Below, piece after piece: positions 23,001-34,009 of a stretch of DNA of 64,000 nucleotides. Origin of the DNA: Spinellus fusiger. Taxonomy: Eukaryota; Mucoromycota; Mucoromycetes; Mucorales; Phycomycetaceae. Made by a program: the position numbers and the translations under genes. Numbering within the stretch: position 1 is the first letter of the stretch; each line of letters starts with the position of its first letter. The stretch covers positions 310,001 through 374,000 of the forward strand of contig JALLLS010000025.1 in the NCBI GenBank assembly GCA_025094145.1. The letters are read 5' to 3'. Below the pieces are notes generated by a model. The model was not told the DNA's origin, searched no databases, and saw only the letters and a program-made list of their open reading frames with translations.

Positions 23001-23619
23001 TCACAACCCTCCTAAATATCCATTAAAAGTAGCTTATCTTGAACGTCTTCAAAGTGAAATTACTAGTCTAGTACGTGGCAAGAATCCGCTGGTGACGGTA
23101 GCCCGTGGACTATGTAGACCTGTTTGGGATCCAATTCTTCTACTACCGTGCACGCGCAAAGAAAGACATCGTCTACTAAAATGGAGGATTGCTTGGTTAC
23201 CACCAACACCTTCAGTTCCTTGCCAATGTGGCCACCCATCTGCCAATCGGGACCACTTTCTCACTTGCACATTCGTTGACCATGAACGCTCCACGTTCTT
23301 GTTCTTCCTAGTTCCTGCACCACCACAAGATGTTCATCCAATTGACTATTGTCTAAATCTTCTGCCGCGCACGGTTAAGTCTTTTGTTAAATGGCGAGAT
23401 CTTTGGCCCAGTTTGTTAATACTGCTGCAAGCCATTGATCGAGCCACGTCTACTCGAGACTTTAAGGTAGAGCCATCAGCTGGTAGCCTGCTCATTGAGG
23501 CTGCTGATGGGTGTGTTGAGCGGGAACGCCAACGCCGCCATAGAGTGCAAAGACTCCTGCAGCAACAGACGCTGTATCCTCACTTCTCCTCCGATCTCTC
23601 CTCTACCACCCATTCTTAA
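20027..23619 (+). pseudogene. LINE ORF2: AP endonuclease and reverse transcriptase, frameshifted
   Basis: The frame starting at 20027 encodes the N-terminal APE-type endonuclease (LNACGIRPK, LLVTETFL, LVLGDLNTRLG) and stops at 20521. The other frame, open from about 20515 to 23619, continues the endonuclease (SIIDLFLSRSY, LGSDHHLCE) and then the reverse transcriptase: RKAPGIDHIRAEML, NYRPISLTSVFRKLLE, VVFLDIKAAYDSV, GVLQGSILSPFLY and the catalytic LLYADDVALMG. The C-terminus has the LINE-type cysteine/histidine motif (CQCGHPSANRDHFLTC). No RNase H was recognised. A one-base insertion near 20512-20518 separates the two frames; otherwise RT is intact over 1030 codons. This copy probably cannot make a fused ORF2. 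Confidence 0.9.
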
Positions 23620-24036
23620 CCCGTTTAGCAAAGCCATAATCTGCTAATGTAATTGCTACATATATTCTCAGGATTGTCCGAGTTGCTCTAAGTATCCCTT
23701 GTTGGATTTCGAATTGCCACAGGATGACGGTTATCTTTTTGGTGTCCTGGTTTCCTTGCTGACTTTATGGCCTTTTGGATGTCTATTCATAATTCCCATT
23801 TTACCATCATTACCCACTTTTCATCATTTTTCATCATTTTTCCCTCATTGAGGTTTTATATTCTCTTTTCTTTCCGTCTCTTCTCTCTTTGCATTGTTTT
23901 TTTCACTTATGTATTTGAAGTGTTTCAATGTTTATTCTTATTTTTCAAACGATCTCATAGGGTGGCTAACATGCCCAATGCGCGAATAGCAACCAACACC
24001 CAAAAATAAAAATACTTTGAACTGTAATATAAAAGT

Positions 24037-26456
24037 TTAGTTGTCTATATCTTTAATAAAATAGACTTTGATCTGAGAAACTTCCTAGAGTATAAACAAG
24101 ATAGGCTTTAAGGACTTGAGCAACTGGCTTTTTCTTGCTCTCGACTTGTTTTCTTTCTTTATCTCCACATTGGTGCCACTATTATTACAACTACCAGTCT
24201 GCCTTCTGTCATTCCATACCCTTCTCTTTTCTTTCAATCTCCATATGAGCAGCCAGCCTTACAAGGTCCTGTGTGTCTCTTGTCACATAGCAACAGAATA
24301 TAAAAGGAATGTAAAAGGGAATACATGAACAATAAAATCATATTATTTCTTATGGGCTAATGTGTTTAAAAAGAACATTTTCACTGTCTGTCTGTTTTAG
24401 CATTGACTATGGACTGTGCAATTAAACACTGAAAGTTGGATAAAAGGAAGAAGTAAACTTGACATTGCAACTCAATCACTGCATTTATTGTTTAACATAA
24501 TATGTTAACTATAAGCCCATAGTATTTGCAGCGTAACAATGTTTAAGAAAGATGTATTATAGAACACACATAATTAACTTTAGTGATTATTGTCTATAAA
24601 ATATAACCAAATACAACTATATTAAAAACAGTATAGACATTCATTGACTCAACATTCATAATCACTTCAACAGTCTCATTGTAACTGTTCTCAACAATAG
24701 TACTTAATGATAACAGGGTATTGTTTCTAATACTGGACTTTAGGCTCAAGGCAAATAGAGTATGAAATGTTTGACTTGTGAATTTTGACTTAATTAATTA
24801 TAGGAAAGTAGCGGCTAGAGTGTATACTTCACCAGAATAAAGCTATTTTTCATTTTTTGGTCTGTTATTCTTTTGTTATTTCTCATACTGTCTCTACAAC
24901 TTAACACTCAAGTACTCGTCAGGATGAACATATCTGTGCAAGGTAATGTACTATTATTAACAAAGAGAAACAATAGAAGGAAGTAATAGACATCATCAAA
25001 GGCTATTCTTGAGATAAAAAAAAGTAAATAGTGCCATCATCTGGGCTTGAGCTCATTACAACCCACAAGACATAGTACTGACTCTTCTTCTAATAGATAA
25101 TATATGGCTTATTATTATCAAGACAAGTATTAAGTACAAGGTAAGCATACTATCTCTCTTGATGGAATTGTTACTAATACACTCTTCTGTTATTAGATAA
25201 GCTAAGACTCTTTCTCAAGTCAGTCTCAGGTGGTCTATTTTTCCTTCTATACTGTCTAGGGTGTCTAGGGTGTCTAGGGTGTATTCTCAATCATAGTCAT
25301 CTATCTCCCTATAATAACTTATTAGTTCTCTAGGGTTTAGATTCAATTGCAATAAAGAATACATCTTGAACAGCATTATGATATGACATCATTGTTTTTT
25401 TTTCTTTTTGTTTTGAGCAAACAGATCTCCCGGAAGATTCTACCTACTCTGTTGCTTGATAGATTCTAAATTATCTTGTTTAGAAAAGGATGACACATCG
25501 AACATACAAGATGTCTTGGCAAACCCGTATATATCTTGTAGGTTTCCAGTCTTGAATATGTTTAGTATATTATATGAAATAAAAACAGCAGCAGATTTCC
25601 TCCTTAGCTATAAGAGCAGTCATGGATTTGAAAGGGTCTATAGTATTATCATCTATAATCGTGTACGGTGGCTTTTGACTTTATTTATCTTATGTAGGGC
25701 ATATCATTAGTGAACAGTGTTCATGTTAAATAAAGTAGGTCGGCTGATATTAGATAGATATTTATAAACGCTTTATCAAAGAATAGTGCACATCTATCTA
25801 TTAAGAAACAAGTTACGTTACATACATATTTAGGTGACATGGTTCTTGGCACACTCAAAATAACACTGTACATTGCCAATATGTGGCTTTTTGTAAAATA
25901 ACTGTCAATAGTATCTGCAGAACTATACACTATATTTAGAAGTATAACAAACAGAATTATTCACCATTTGGGTATCCTGAACCACCTTTCTAACCTTTCT
26001 GGCTTTTTTCTCTTCTCATTTCAGGAAAAATAAACAAACAAGGTCCCCTTTGTTTATGCAATGACTTCCTTGGCATATTTATTCCCAACTCTTTATTCCT
26101 GCAAAATATTTAGCCTTTTATTCAATAATCTATGTTTATGTTTTTATTTATTCTAACTCTATTCTTTATAGAGAGTATCTTCTATTTCAATATATATTTC
26201 ATTTGATAGATTGAGAGACCAGTGATTAAGTTTGCTCATGCTAATATGCTGTGAATAGACTCTTTCATAATCTCAGTTACTTTTTTTTATTCCAGCGGTA
26301 TAATAGTTCCTTCTTTTGTCTTTTGAAGTTAGTCATGGTCAATGTCAACTGATAGGAGGAACTATTGTACCTATTATTTTCCGTAGTAGATTTCCAACTT
26401 GAATATTAAAAACTTATAGTATGCCATAATATCACATCACATTATAGTATACTCTT
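24037..26456. repeat. TE-derived spacer; contains diverged repeat copy 1 (about 24290-25350)
   Basis: About 24290-25350 aligns, with gaps, to 26640-27430 in the same orientation. Landmarks are GCTAATGTGTTT, CAGTATTTGCAGC, GTCTCATTGTAACT, AATAGTACTTAATGA and TTTAGGCTCAAGGCAAATAG. The minus strand keeps a matching peptide in both copies (SIRNNTL-SLSTIV). A short frame at 25456-25710 is open but not recognised. No other gene was seen. Confidence 0.6.
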
Positions 26457-26613
26457 CATAAATTATCCGTTTACTTTTTGAATAAAACTCTACTTGAAAA
26501 TAAAATGTTAAATTGTTTAAACTTATTAAACAAAACAAATAATGTTTTGTGAATGGAACTTTATTAATAAAGTGAGTGGATTTTATCTCCAAAAAGTGAA
26601 CGGATAATTTATG
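26457..26613. mobile_element. MITE-like element
   Basis: A 157-bp segment bounded by near-perfect 24-bp inverted repeats: CATAAATTATCCGTTTACTT on the left and its complement with one mismatch on the right. The inner flanks show weaker inverted similarity. No coding. It lies 6 bp from the TIR element that starts at 26620. Confidence 0.6.
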
Positions 26614-26619
26614 GAAATA

Positions 26620-27661
26620 CACATCAGGAGATGTTTGGGATATATAAGGAAATATCCTGAGAATAAAATTGCAATATTCTTATGTTTGGCTAATGTGTTT
26701 GAAAAAGCTTTTTCGCTGTGTAAATGGTCAATTTCAAATTATACATGCCTGTTTTAGCAATAACTATTGACTTTGCAATTAAAAAGTATAGAATTGGCTG
26801 TAAAGATAAGAAATAAGGCTGAGATCAAAACATAATGTGTTATCCTTAAGCCTACAGTATTTGCAGCATAAAAATGTTTTTTTTAAAAAAAAAATTATAG
26901 TACTCAAACTGAATTAACACTAGTGGTCATTGTCCATAAAATAGAACAAATCTCACTTACATTGAGTACAGTGTATTCATTCATTGACTCAATATTAATA
27001 ATCACTCCAACTGTCTCATTGTAACTGGTATTAACAATAGTACTTAATGAGAACAAAGTATTGTTTCTAATACTGTCTTTTAGGCTCAAGGCAAATAGAG
27101 TGTGAATTGTTTGACATGAATTTTATGAGTGAAGACTATAGTGTATGCCTTACCAGTATAGATAGAAGTTGTAAACACTACCAAACACTATTCTAGTGAT
27201 AAAAAGGTAAGCAGTATCTTCATTTAGGCTTGATATTACTGTAATCCACAAGACAATGTACTGTTATTAGGCAAACAAAGACTCTTCTCAAGTTAATTTT
27301 AGGTGGTCTTCTACAAGGTCAATAATGTCTAAGGTATACTCCTGAGAATATTTATCTATCTCCCAAGGATAAAACACAAGGCTTTTAGGGTGTGGGTTCT
27401 ATTGCTATGAGGGAATGCACTTAGGCAGTAGCTATAGTCATAATATAGTATTAGCTATACTATTATAATAAACAATCTAATTCATCAACACTATTTTACT
27501 GATAATACAATTTGATATTGAGGTATCCACAAAAGGAAACAATTATTTAGATACTTGCAGACCTTTTGATTTTAAATACATTTCCATAAAAGGGCAAAAT
27601 ATTTTCGGTCTTAAAAGGAAGGATATATCACCGCTTAAAGGCCAGAAAATCTCCTGGTGTG
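26620..27661. mobile_element. TIR element with Fanzor-type ends; contains repeat copy 2
   Basis: A 1042-bp segment whose ends are inverted: CACATCAGGAGATGTTT at the left; the right end reverse-complements to CACACCAGGAGATTTTC. Both ends are flanked by TA (26618-26619 and 27662-27663). The same terminus (CACACCAGGAGG next to TA) bounds Fanzor-like relics A and B. The interior contains diverged repeat copy 2 (to about 27430), with a 61-codon minus-strand frame (26904-27089) conserved in copy 1. No transposase was recognised. Confidence 0.55.
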
Positions 27662-27663
27662 TA

Positions 27664-28328
27664 CTGTATAATACACCATTTATATCGATGTTTGTATCCA
27701 TATCTTTATTTATATCTGTTTTATTCTGTTTGCAGCAGTCTATGATAACGTATTTTATGCTATAAAACTAATGACAGACATGGAAAGACTATTTGTAAGA
27801 GGATTTTGTATCTATGACAGATTCTATTAGACTGTGACACAAATATTTATAAGGCATTTAATATTTTAAACAAGAGTCCTACATAATCTCTAAAACAAGA
27901 TAGACTGCCGTGTCTAGACGCCTGTTTACTTAACTGAGAATATGTCAATCACTAATAATGTTAATTTAATATCTGAAGCTGATTTTTGATACTGGTAGAT
28001 TAGCAGGCTATGATATCTGTTTACTTTATCACTGGCACTTTAATTGTAGAGAATCTAAAGCTGTAAATGAGTCTACAGATGTACAATCAACCAAAATAAA
28101 TAAATAAAATCAAGATGGTTTTGTCTTATTTGTTATTACTTAACGATCAAAATATCCAAAAGAAATGGGTGTGTCACTTGTATTCTATCAAAATAGACAC
28201 AAAAAATATCGGAGAATGAATGATCTGGACATTGGCACTGATGAATTCAATAAGATATCACTTGTTTAAAACAAACCCCTTTTTTCCCTTGTCTTTTTAT
28301 TTCTTACATTTTCTACAGTAACCTCAAG
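27664..28328. other. AT-rich spacer, no gene recognised
   Basis: Upstream region of the gene at 28329. No conserved frame was seen. Confidence 0.5.
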
Positions 28329-29384
28329 ATGGCTGGTACATCTTCCAAGGCCATTGTACCCTTTGTTATTTTTCCATTTGCTATTATTATGTCGGCTGTA
28401 TGTTGGGTGTGGTCTGTCTTGTGTCTTGCCTGTTCTCCCTCAGAACTCCCTTCCCAAACACCTGTGATTGTGAACCCTACTCGTCACCCCAAGAAAAGCA
28501 CTTTACCCTCCAAACAGAAAAAACTGACAATCACCACAGAAACCACAGAATCAAAAATAATTAGGCCCCGTGCCTTTTCTGATCCAAACTCTCCTAGAAG
28601 CCCCACTCCTTTTCTCAAGGACAAGAGATTAGTAAAGGTGGGGCGAGCTAGACGTACAACATTAAGTGCTTCTACAGTGGATGCAGATCCACCTGTCCGA
28701 CGTCAGAAATTGCTCCGAGTCTTTTCATCCTATACATCTAGCTCCAACAGTGAGAAAAACTCAACATACTCGTCTACTGCTTCTACAATGAGACCAAGTG
28801 CCTTTGATGAACAACACGGGAAAACATGCCCGCCTATCTGGTGGCAGAAAAGGCGCATACAGTTGGATCTTTATAAACAACCTTCCCTAGAACTAAATAT
28901 CCAAGAGAAAAAGATCGAACCTCAGACCCCACCAGAGCTTGGTCACTTTACAGACTCTGCAGATGATATCGACTCACTGGATTCTGCTAATACAGCCACA
29001 ACATCCTCTCCCACAGCTTTTTCCCCTATAACTCCCACAGACCTACGTGTGAAGGCCATGAACTCTATAAGATTAAGACTAAGCCCAAAATTACACATAC
29101 TCCATCACAACAGGTCTGCTGATGAAATCAAACCTTCCGATTCAAATGAGTCGTCTGATATCAATGACTCTACGCAACCAACAGGAAAATATCGAAAATC
29201 CAACATCCTTCGAATCACACGGCGCCTTTCCTCACCCCACTCAATGAGACAGGAGTTTACTCCAAATGCTGGGACATTGGATTTAGAACAAGATACTTTG
29301 GTAGAGAAGAATACTAAGCTAAAAGTGTTTACTCGCATTACCAAATGGAAAAAGAATCGAAACTCAATACCATTGAATGGCTAA
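28329..29384 (+). CDS. Uncharacterised Ser/Thr-rich protein with one N-terminal membrane segment
   Basis: A single-exon 351-residue frame. Residues about 8-35 form a hydrophobic helix (AIVPFVIFPFAIIMSAVCWV) acting as a signal anchor. The rest is polar, basic and Ser/Thr/Pro-rich with many SP/TP sites (FSDPNSPRSPTPFL, ITPTDLR), and Arg-rich stretches near the end (SNILRITRRLSSPHS). It looks like a cytosol-facing, phosphorylation-prone disordered tail. No domain was recognised. It is the only intact cellular-looking gene in the transposon island; base composition and codon variety are like those of the flanking genes. Confidence 0.6.
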   Translation: MAGTSSKAIVPFVIFPFAIIMSAVCWVWSVLCLACSPSELPSQTPVIVNPTRHPKKSTLPSKQKKLTITTETTESKIIRPRAFSDPNSPRSPTPFLKDKRLVKVGRARRTTLSASTVDADPPVRRQKLLRVFSSYTSSSNSEKNSTYSSTASTMRPSAFDEQHGKTCPPIWWQKRRIQLDLYKQPSLELNIQEKKIEPQTPPELGHFTDSADDIDSLDSANTATTSSPTAFSPITPTDLRVKAMNSIRLRLSPKLHILHHNRSADEIKPSDSNESSDINDSTQPTGKYRKSNILRITRRLSSPHSMRQEFTPNAGTLDLEQDTLVEKNTKLKVFTRITKWKKNRNSIPLNG

Positions 29385-30099
29385 GGTGCCTTTATTCACA
29401 CTTGTACATAGAAAGCATATAGAAAAATAGAAATAAAAAAAAAATAAAAAAAAGAGGATAGATCATTTGCTAGCAATACTTAATTACACCGTATTTTTTA
29501 TTTTATTTTCTCTTTACATAAAAAAACCAATAAGATAGTTATGGTTTTGCAATAACAACAATCGAATGGACTCAACTACACTGGATTTCTTGATATATAT
29601 GTGTGTGTGGACACTTCTTTATAGTTAGAGTGCTATGCTACCAAAACTAGAATCATAATAATACCATGTATAAGTGTGATTTCTATTCGATGGTAGTTCT
29701 TTGTATTAAAATTATAGGGTTCATGATCCCTGCACTTGTGTTTTGATTTATGTTTACATTCTATCATAAAGAACAATGGCTCCATACTTTAGTAACAATA
29801 ATGTGTAGATTGTGTGCAAATAGAAGAAAAGAATACACTCATTTGAGCACATTATTCCATCTCAGCAATTCTGCAGTATACAATTAAGTAATTTTGCGGA
29901 TGTTTATTGCAGCATGTACAGTCTTTTCGGAAACTATTAAAGAGCATCTAAACTATCTGTAGAATAGGATAACCTTATTCCTATTGGTACGGATGCAAAA
30001 TAGAAAAGAAATTAAAAAAGAAAGTCAATAGATAGAGACACTATCACTGACCAGACTTTTTTCATGGCTATAGACTTGTAACCTCCTCGTCTTTATAGA
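29385..30099. other. AT-rich spacer, no gene recognised
   Basis: Downstream of the membrane-anchored gene. No conserved frame was seen. Confidence 0.5.
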
Positions 30100-30369
30100 A
30101 TAACTTGATCTGAGCCATACTTTGAGGCAGTCTATTGATTAGTCTAAGCTCTGTGTATAGATAGTTGGTATTAGCGAATCGACTGTTTATAGAATCTTGA
30201 AGGCATACAGGGAAAGAGTCTCTCTTGAGCCCATAACTGACATTGAGACCAAGCCCATAATTACCGAAGAAGTTGAGGTTAACTTGCAAGTAGAATCTCA
30301 ATCTATCACAGACAATGAAGAAATCAAGCAGGAACAGGATCAATCCAGCTGTACACTTGATCTTTAAAT
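30100..30369 (+). pseudogene. Possible relic of a helix-turn-helix protein
   Basis: The plus-strand frame ending at 30369 reads IVGISESTVYRILKAYRERV, an HTH-like helix pair, followed by an acidic tail (EPITDIETKPIITEEVEVNL, then SITDNEEIKQEQDQ and a stop). Stops lie just upstream (about 30130-30155). It could be the N-terminus of a dead transposase. An antisense frame (30068-30430) is open but lacks protein character. Confidence 0.3.
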
Positions 30370-30991
30370 AAGTGATGAAACTTGAAGTTTTCTTATAAAT
30401 GATTATTTTTAAATATATTTTCATTGACAAGCATAGACATTAAAGTGTTAATCTACCAATAATACTTTGCTGTCTAAGATAGAGTTGAATTAATAGTCTA
30501 ATCTTCTTGTTTGATCTATATAAGCTCTTGTCAAGGCCTTGTAATCCTCAGTTTCTTCTTATCACTGTCTCTACTTTCAGGCTTAGTATTATCTTGTTCA
30601 AATTGGTAATTCACAAAAATGTCCGTGCTAGACACTGTGTAATTTTGGGCAAGATCGTTGGAGGCTGGTATGTCTCAGGATGAGGTTGCTGAAGATACAG
30701 TAAATAATCACTTGAAGGTACGTTTGGGGATGTATTATGGTTGTTGGTTTTTAGAACGGACTGAACGATAGAGATTCTTGGCCAAAGAAATATACAACCA
30801 AATAGGGCAGTGTGCTCGTAACAGATAGAACCAAGCAAAGAAGCAGAACATCAGTAGTGGAAAGCAATAATATAGAAAAGAGTATCTTAGTAAACAAAAT
30901 CAAATTTGTATGCTATCTAGACAGCCTTTGCTTCTACGAATGGTACACATTTGTTGTATCCAGAGTCAATACAGATACATGTCTAATATAT

Positions 30992-32592
30992 GTAGCACTG
31001 TCGTTTTCCGACTTCAATCCAAAGATTCTTCATGAATTGGTCAACATGAGTAGTATGCGGTGACATTCAGAATACTCTATGAAAGCTTGAGTGCACACAA
31101 GTACCATAGTACATTTCTGTATCATCTCACTGATCAGTCATAACTACAAATCACCTTCTAAGCTCAGTGTACTATTGGACACTTAATAAGAGCTGCCTTC
31201 ATATATATATCCTTAGTAGATAAATATTATCTATCAGAGTCAATTGAGTGAAGACTCATAATTGATGGCTCTATAAGGGTGTACTTATTCAATGAATAGA
31301 CCATAAGGTAGAATATCTACACTAACCATAAGGTTGTATCTATGAAGCAGCTATGTAATGAACTAATCATTAACTACCAAAAGGTAGAATGCCTGTTGTA
31401 ATCATGAAGACAACGGTAGCATTCACAGACTGATTATTAAGTTGTCTCCTTTCTACAACGTAATTCATAGTTAAGACACTGCATATTAAAGTCTACTGTA
31501 CAGGCCATTATTATCAAGTATCCTAAAACAGTAATAGATTATTCTCAATAACACAGTCACCTGTCTATTTAGTATAAATAGACATGTTAAAATTGTTTTA
31601 ATAAAGGTATCTTGTTTTGAGTCTGATATTCTTTCTTGAATTTAACAAGTCTTGTTAATCTACCTGTCCAAACAATCTCACCAGTACTGCAGAGAGAAGA
31701 TGCGGCTCTACAGACGTTTGCAACCTACCTTGGCTCAAGAAGACATGCAATCAGTAGGATGGGTAATCAGTGGATTTACCCCTGAGTATACCGCATGCTT
31801 GGGGATGGTGTTACCTGGCTCCATGAAAGAATTAAGGGTGATGTTACCTCAAATGGACCACTTAATGCAACAAGGATTAGTTGGCTGCCCCACTGTCACT
31901 GGTCCACTCCAGATGAACCCTGGGATATAGATTCCTATGTTACCTACTGGGCCTATTCAGTCATTGGTCCCATCAATCACCTACCCAGTATACAATGCTG
32001 GTGTGATTATTCAGACAAGTAGAAAATAACGAGACTAAACAAAGATGATTTTTATTAAGTGAAGAGTGGTTCATTATTTATACTTTTTGTGGGTGCTTAT
32101 CCTTCAGTGGCATTCTACCTTTTGGTAGTTAATGATTAGTCCATGGCATAGCTTATTGATAGATGCAAGCGTATGGTTGGTGTAGATGATTTATCCTATG
32201 GTAGTTTACATAGGTGTAGCTTTATGGTTGGTGTAGGTGTTCTACCTAATGGTAGACTACATGTTGGAGCCTTATGGTTGGTTCATTGAATAAGCACACC
32301 ATTATAGAGCCATCCATTATGTCTTCACTTTTAATTGCCTTTGATAGGTCTTATTTAATCCACTAAGGATTTGTAGATGAAGGTAGCTCTTATTAAGTGT
32401 CTGATAGTAAATTGAGCTTAGAAGATTGATTTGTAGTTACAACCAATTGGTGAGATGATACAGAGATGTACTATGGTACTTGTGTGCACTCAAGCTTTCA
32501 TAGAGTATTCTGAATGTCACCGCATACTACTCATGTTGACCAATTCATGAAGAATCTTTGGATTGAAGTCGGAACACGACAGCTTCAGTCCA
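30992..32592. mobile_element. Long-inverted-repeat (foldback-like) element
   Basis: The left arm, about 30992-31393, and right arm, about 32109-32592, are inverted copies. The outer ends are TGTCGTTTTCCGACTTCAAT and its near-complement (GGATTGAAGTCGGAACACGA); inner ends share TAACTACCAAAAGGTAGAAT. The right arm is longer because of tandem GGTTGGTGTAG-type units (about 32165-32285). The 700-bp centre holds a decayed coding region. No target duplication was clear. Confidence 0.7.
31670..32023 (+). pseudogene. Decayed ORF inside the long-inverted-repeat element
   Basis: One frame runs from about 31670 to 32023 with a single stop near 31785: LQREDAALQTFATYLGSRRH, then MLGDGVTWLHERIKGDV and DEPWDIDSYVTYWAYSV. 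It looks protein-like (Trp, Cys, Tyr-rich) but matches no family I know. It is centred between the arms, as expected for a cargo or transposase gene. Confidence 0.35.
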
Positions 32593-32647
32593 AACCAAGA
32601 ACCACTAGCTATTCCACTCTGTGCACATACCTCTGGGCTTAGAACTA

Positions 32648-34007
32648 CAGTGTCACGTCAAAAAACTAAAATATTTTTTACATTCTGATGTGATTCTTGT
32701 TTATGGAAATACTCATTCTTTGTCATAAAAACACACATTAAACACACAGTAGAGACTTGAAAATTGGATAAAGTATAAAGAAGGTCATCAAGATAATATA
32801 TACAGATTTATTAGGTGGAAAACCTTGGTATTTGGTGTTTCCACCCTTGGCCTTAATAACAGCCCTACATCTCCGATGCATGCTGTTGATGAGGGCGTTG
32901 TTGACAGTCTTGGGTATTTTTTCCCACTCTTGCACCAGAAGAGCCTTCAGATCCTGGAGGGTTCTCCTTGGGGTCATCTTCTTTCTGACTGCTCTGTCGA
33001 TCTCCTCCCAAAGATGCTCAATTGGGTTCAGGTCAGGGCTTTGAGAGGGCCACCCCTCCATCGTGACTATACCCCTCTCATCCTTCCATTTCCTAGTCTC
33101 CTTACTAGTATGGCAACTGGCATTGTCCTCTTGAAGAACATAGCCTACCACTGGATTCAGTGCCAAAAACAAGCCAGCCCAGGGTAATAGGCCCATTCTA
33201 AAATACTAATGTAATTGGCACTATTGATGGATCTCTCCACCACAGTAAGTCTACCAACACCTTCACCAGAAAAGGAACCCCACACCATCACTCCACCACC
33301 AAACTTCATTGTTGGCTTCAAATTCTTTGGGAGCAGTCCCTCCTTCTTTCTGTGCACTACTCTGTTGCAGTGGTTGTTGCTCATTAGCTGGTACTTGGAC
33401 TCATCGGACCAGATGACTGTCATCCAGTCTTCATCTGTCCAATGAAGGTAGGTCCTAGTCCAAGTAAGCCTCAACTTCTTGTTTTAAATGATGAGAGAAG
33501 GGTTCTTAACAACCCTGAAAGAAGAAAGGCCAATCCTCTTTATCATTTCTCTAAAAGTGCTCATGCACACTTTGGTGGTCATCTGCTTGCAAAGTTGATC
33601 TATTGTCTGAAATGAATCCCTTTTCATCTCGTATACAAACTCTCTCTCGTCCCTCTACTTCAGAACAGGCTTGCGCCCAGAGCTCTTCCCTGCTTTGAAA
33701 CAGCCAGTTTCCTTGTACCTCTTCATGATGAGGCTGACAGTGGAATGACTGATGCCAAACATGGCTGCAATCTCCACTTGGCTGGTGCCATGTTGAGTGG
33801 ACTCGTGTACAATGAGTTGACGAGTAAAGTTGTTGATATTTTTCTTTCTGTTTCCAAAAGGCTTGGTGGTTTGTTCAGTGGTGTTAGACATGATAAATAT
33901 GATAGCGGAAAAAGAAGAAATGAGGAATGTGTAAAAAAAAGTTTTTTTTTTTTAGCAAAATTAGAGTCGGAAAATAAAAAACATTTTAGTTTTTTGATGT
34001 GACACTG
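32648..34007 (-). mobile_element. Tc1/mariner-like transposon 2 (decayed)
   Basis: A 1360-bp element. The left TIR reads CAGTGTCACGTCAAAAAACT; the right, reverse-complemented, reads CAGTGTCACATCAAAAAACT. TA flanks both sides (32646-32647 and 34008-34009). Sub-terminal sequence (GGAAATACTCATTCTTTGTC) matches element 1, but the outer TIRs differ, so the two are sister subfamilies. It lies 55 bp from the long-inverted-repeat element. Confidence 0.9.
32738..33891 (-). pseudogene. Tc1-like transposase pseudogene
   Basis: Pieces in order: an HTH part from 33891 (VEIAAMFGISHSTVSLIMKR, then KSSGRKPVLK and a stop); a first catalytic part (33474-33157; VIWSDESKYQL, FGGGVMVWGSFSGEGVG); and a last part (to 32738; LQEDNASCH, PDLNPIEHLWEEIDR), again with DD35E spacing. 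Several stops and frameshifts separate them. Closely related to the transposase at 17.6-18.7 kb and a useful reference for its frameshift. Confidence 0.9.
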
Positions 34008-34009
34008 TA

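Larger units (their letters stand above)
18809..24020 (+). mobile_element. Non-LTR retrotransposon (LINE) with 16-bp target site duplication
   Basis: ACTGTAATATAAAAGT occurs at 18793-18808 and again at 24021-24036, exactly bracketing ORF1, ORF2 and an AT-rich 3'UTR that ends in an A-rich tail (CAAAAATAAAAATACTTTGA). The first copy includes the last four bases of Tc1 element 1 plus its TA, so the LINE landed on the Tc1 border after that insertion. The ORF1-ORF2 (APE endonuclease-RT) layout resembles L1-type elements described in Mucorales. Confidence 0.85.

Noticed and set aside
23767..24009. 80-codon frame at the LINE 3' end
   Set aside because: It lies in the T-rich 3'UTR between the ORF2 stop and the target duplication, with no protein character.
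30068..30430. 120-codon minus-strand frame
   Set aside because: No domain; the plus strand at the same place reads a more protein-like HTH and acidic tail, so this is probably a shadow of a relic.
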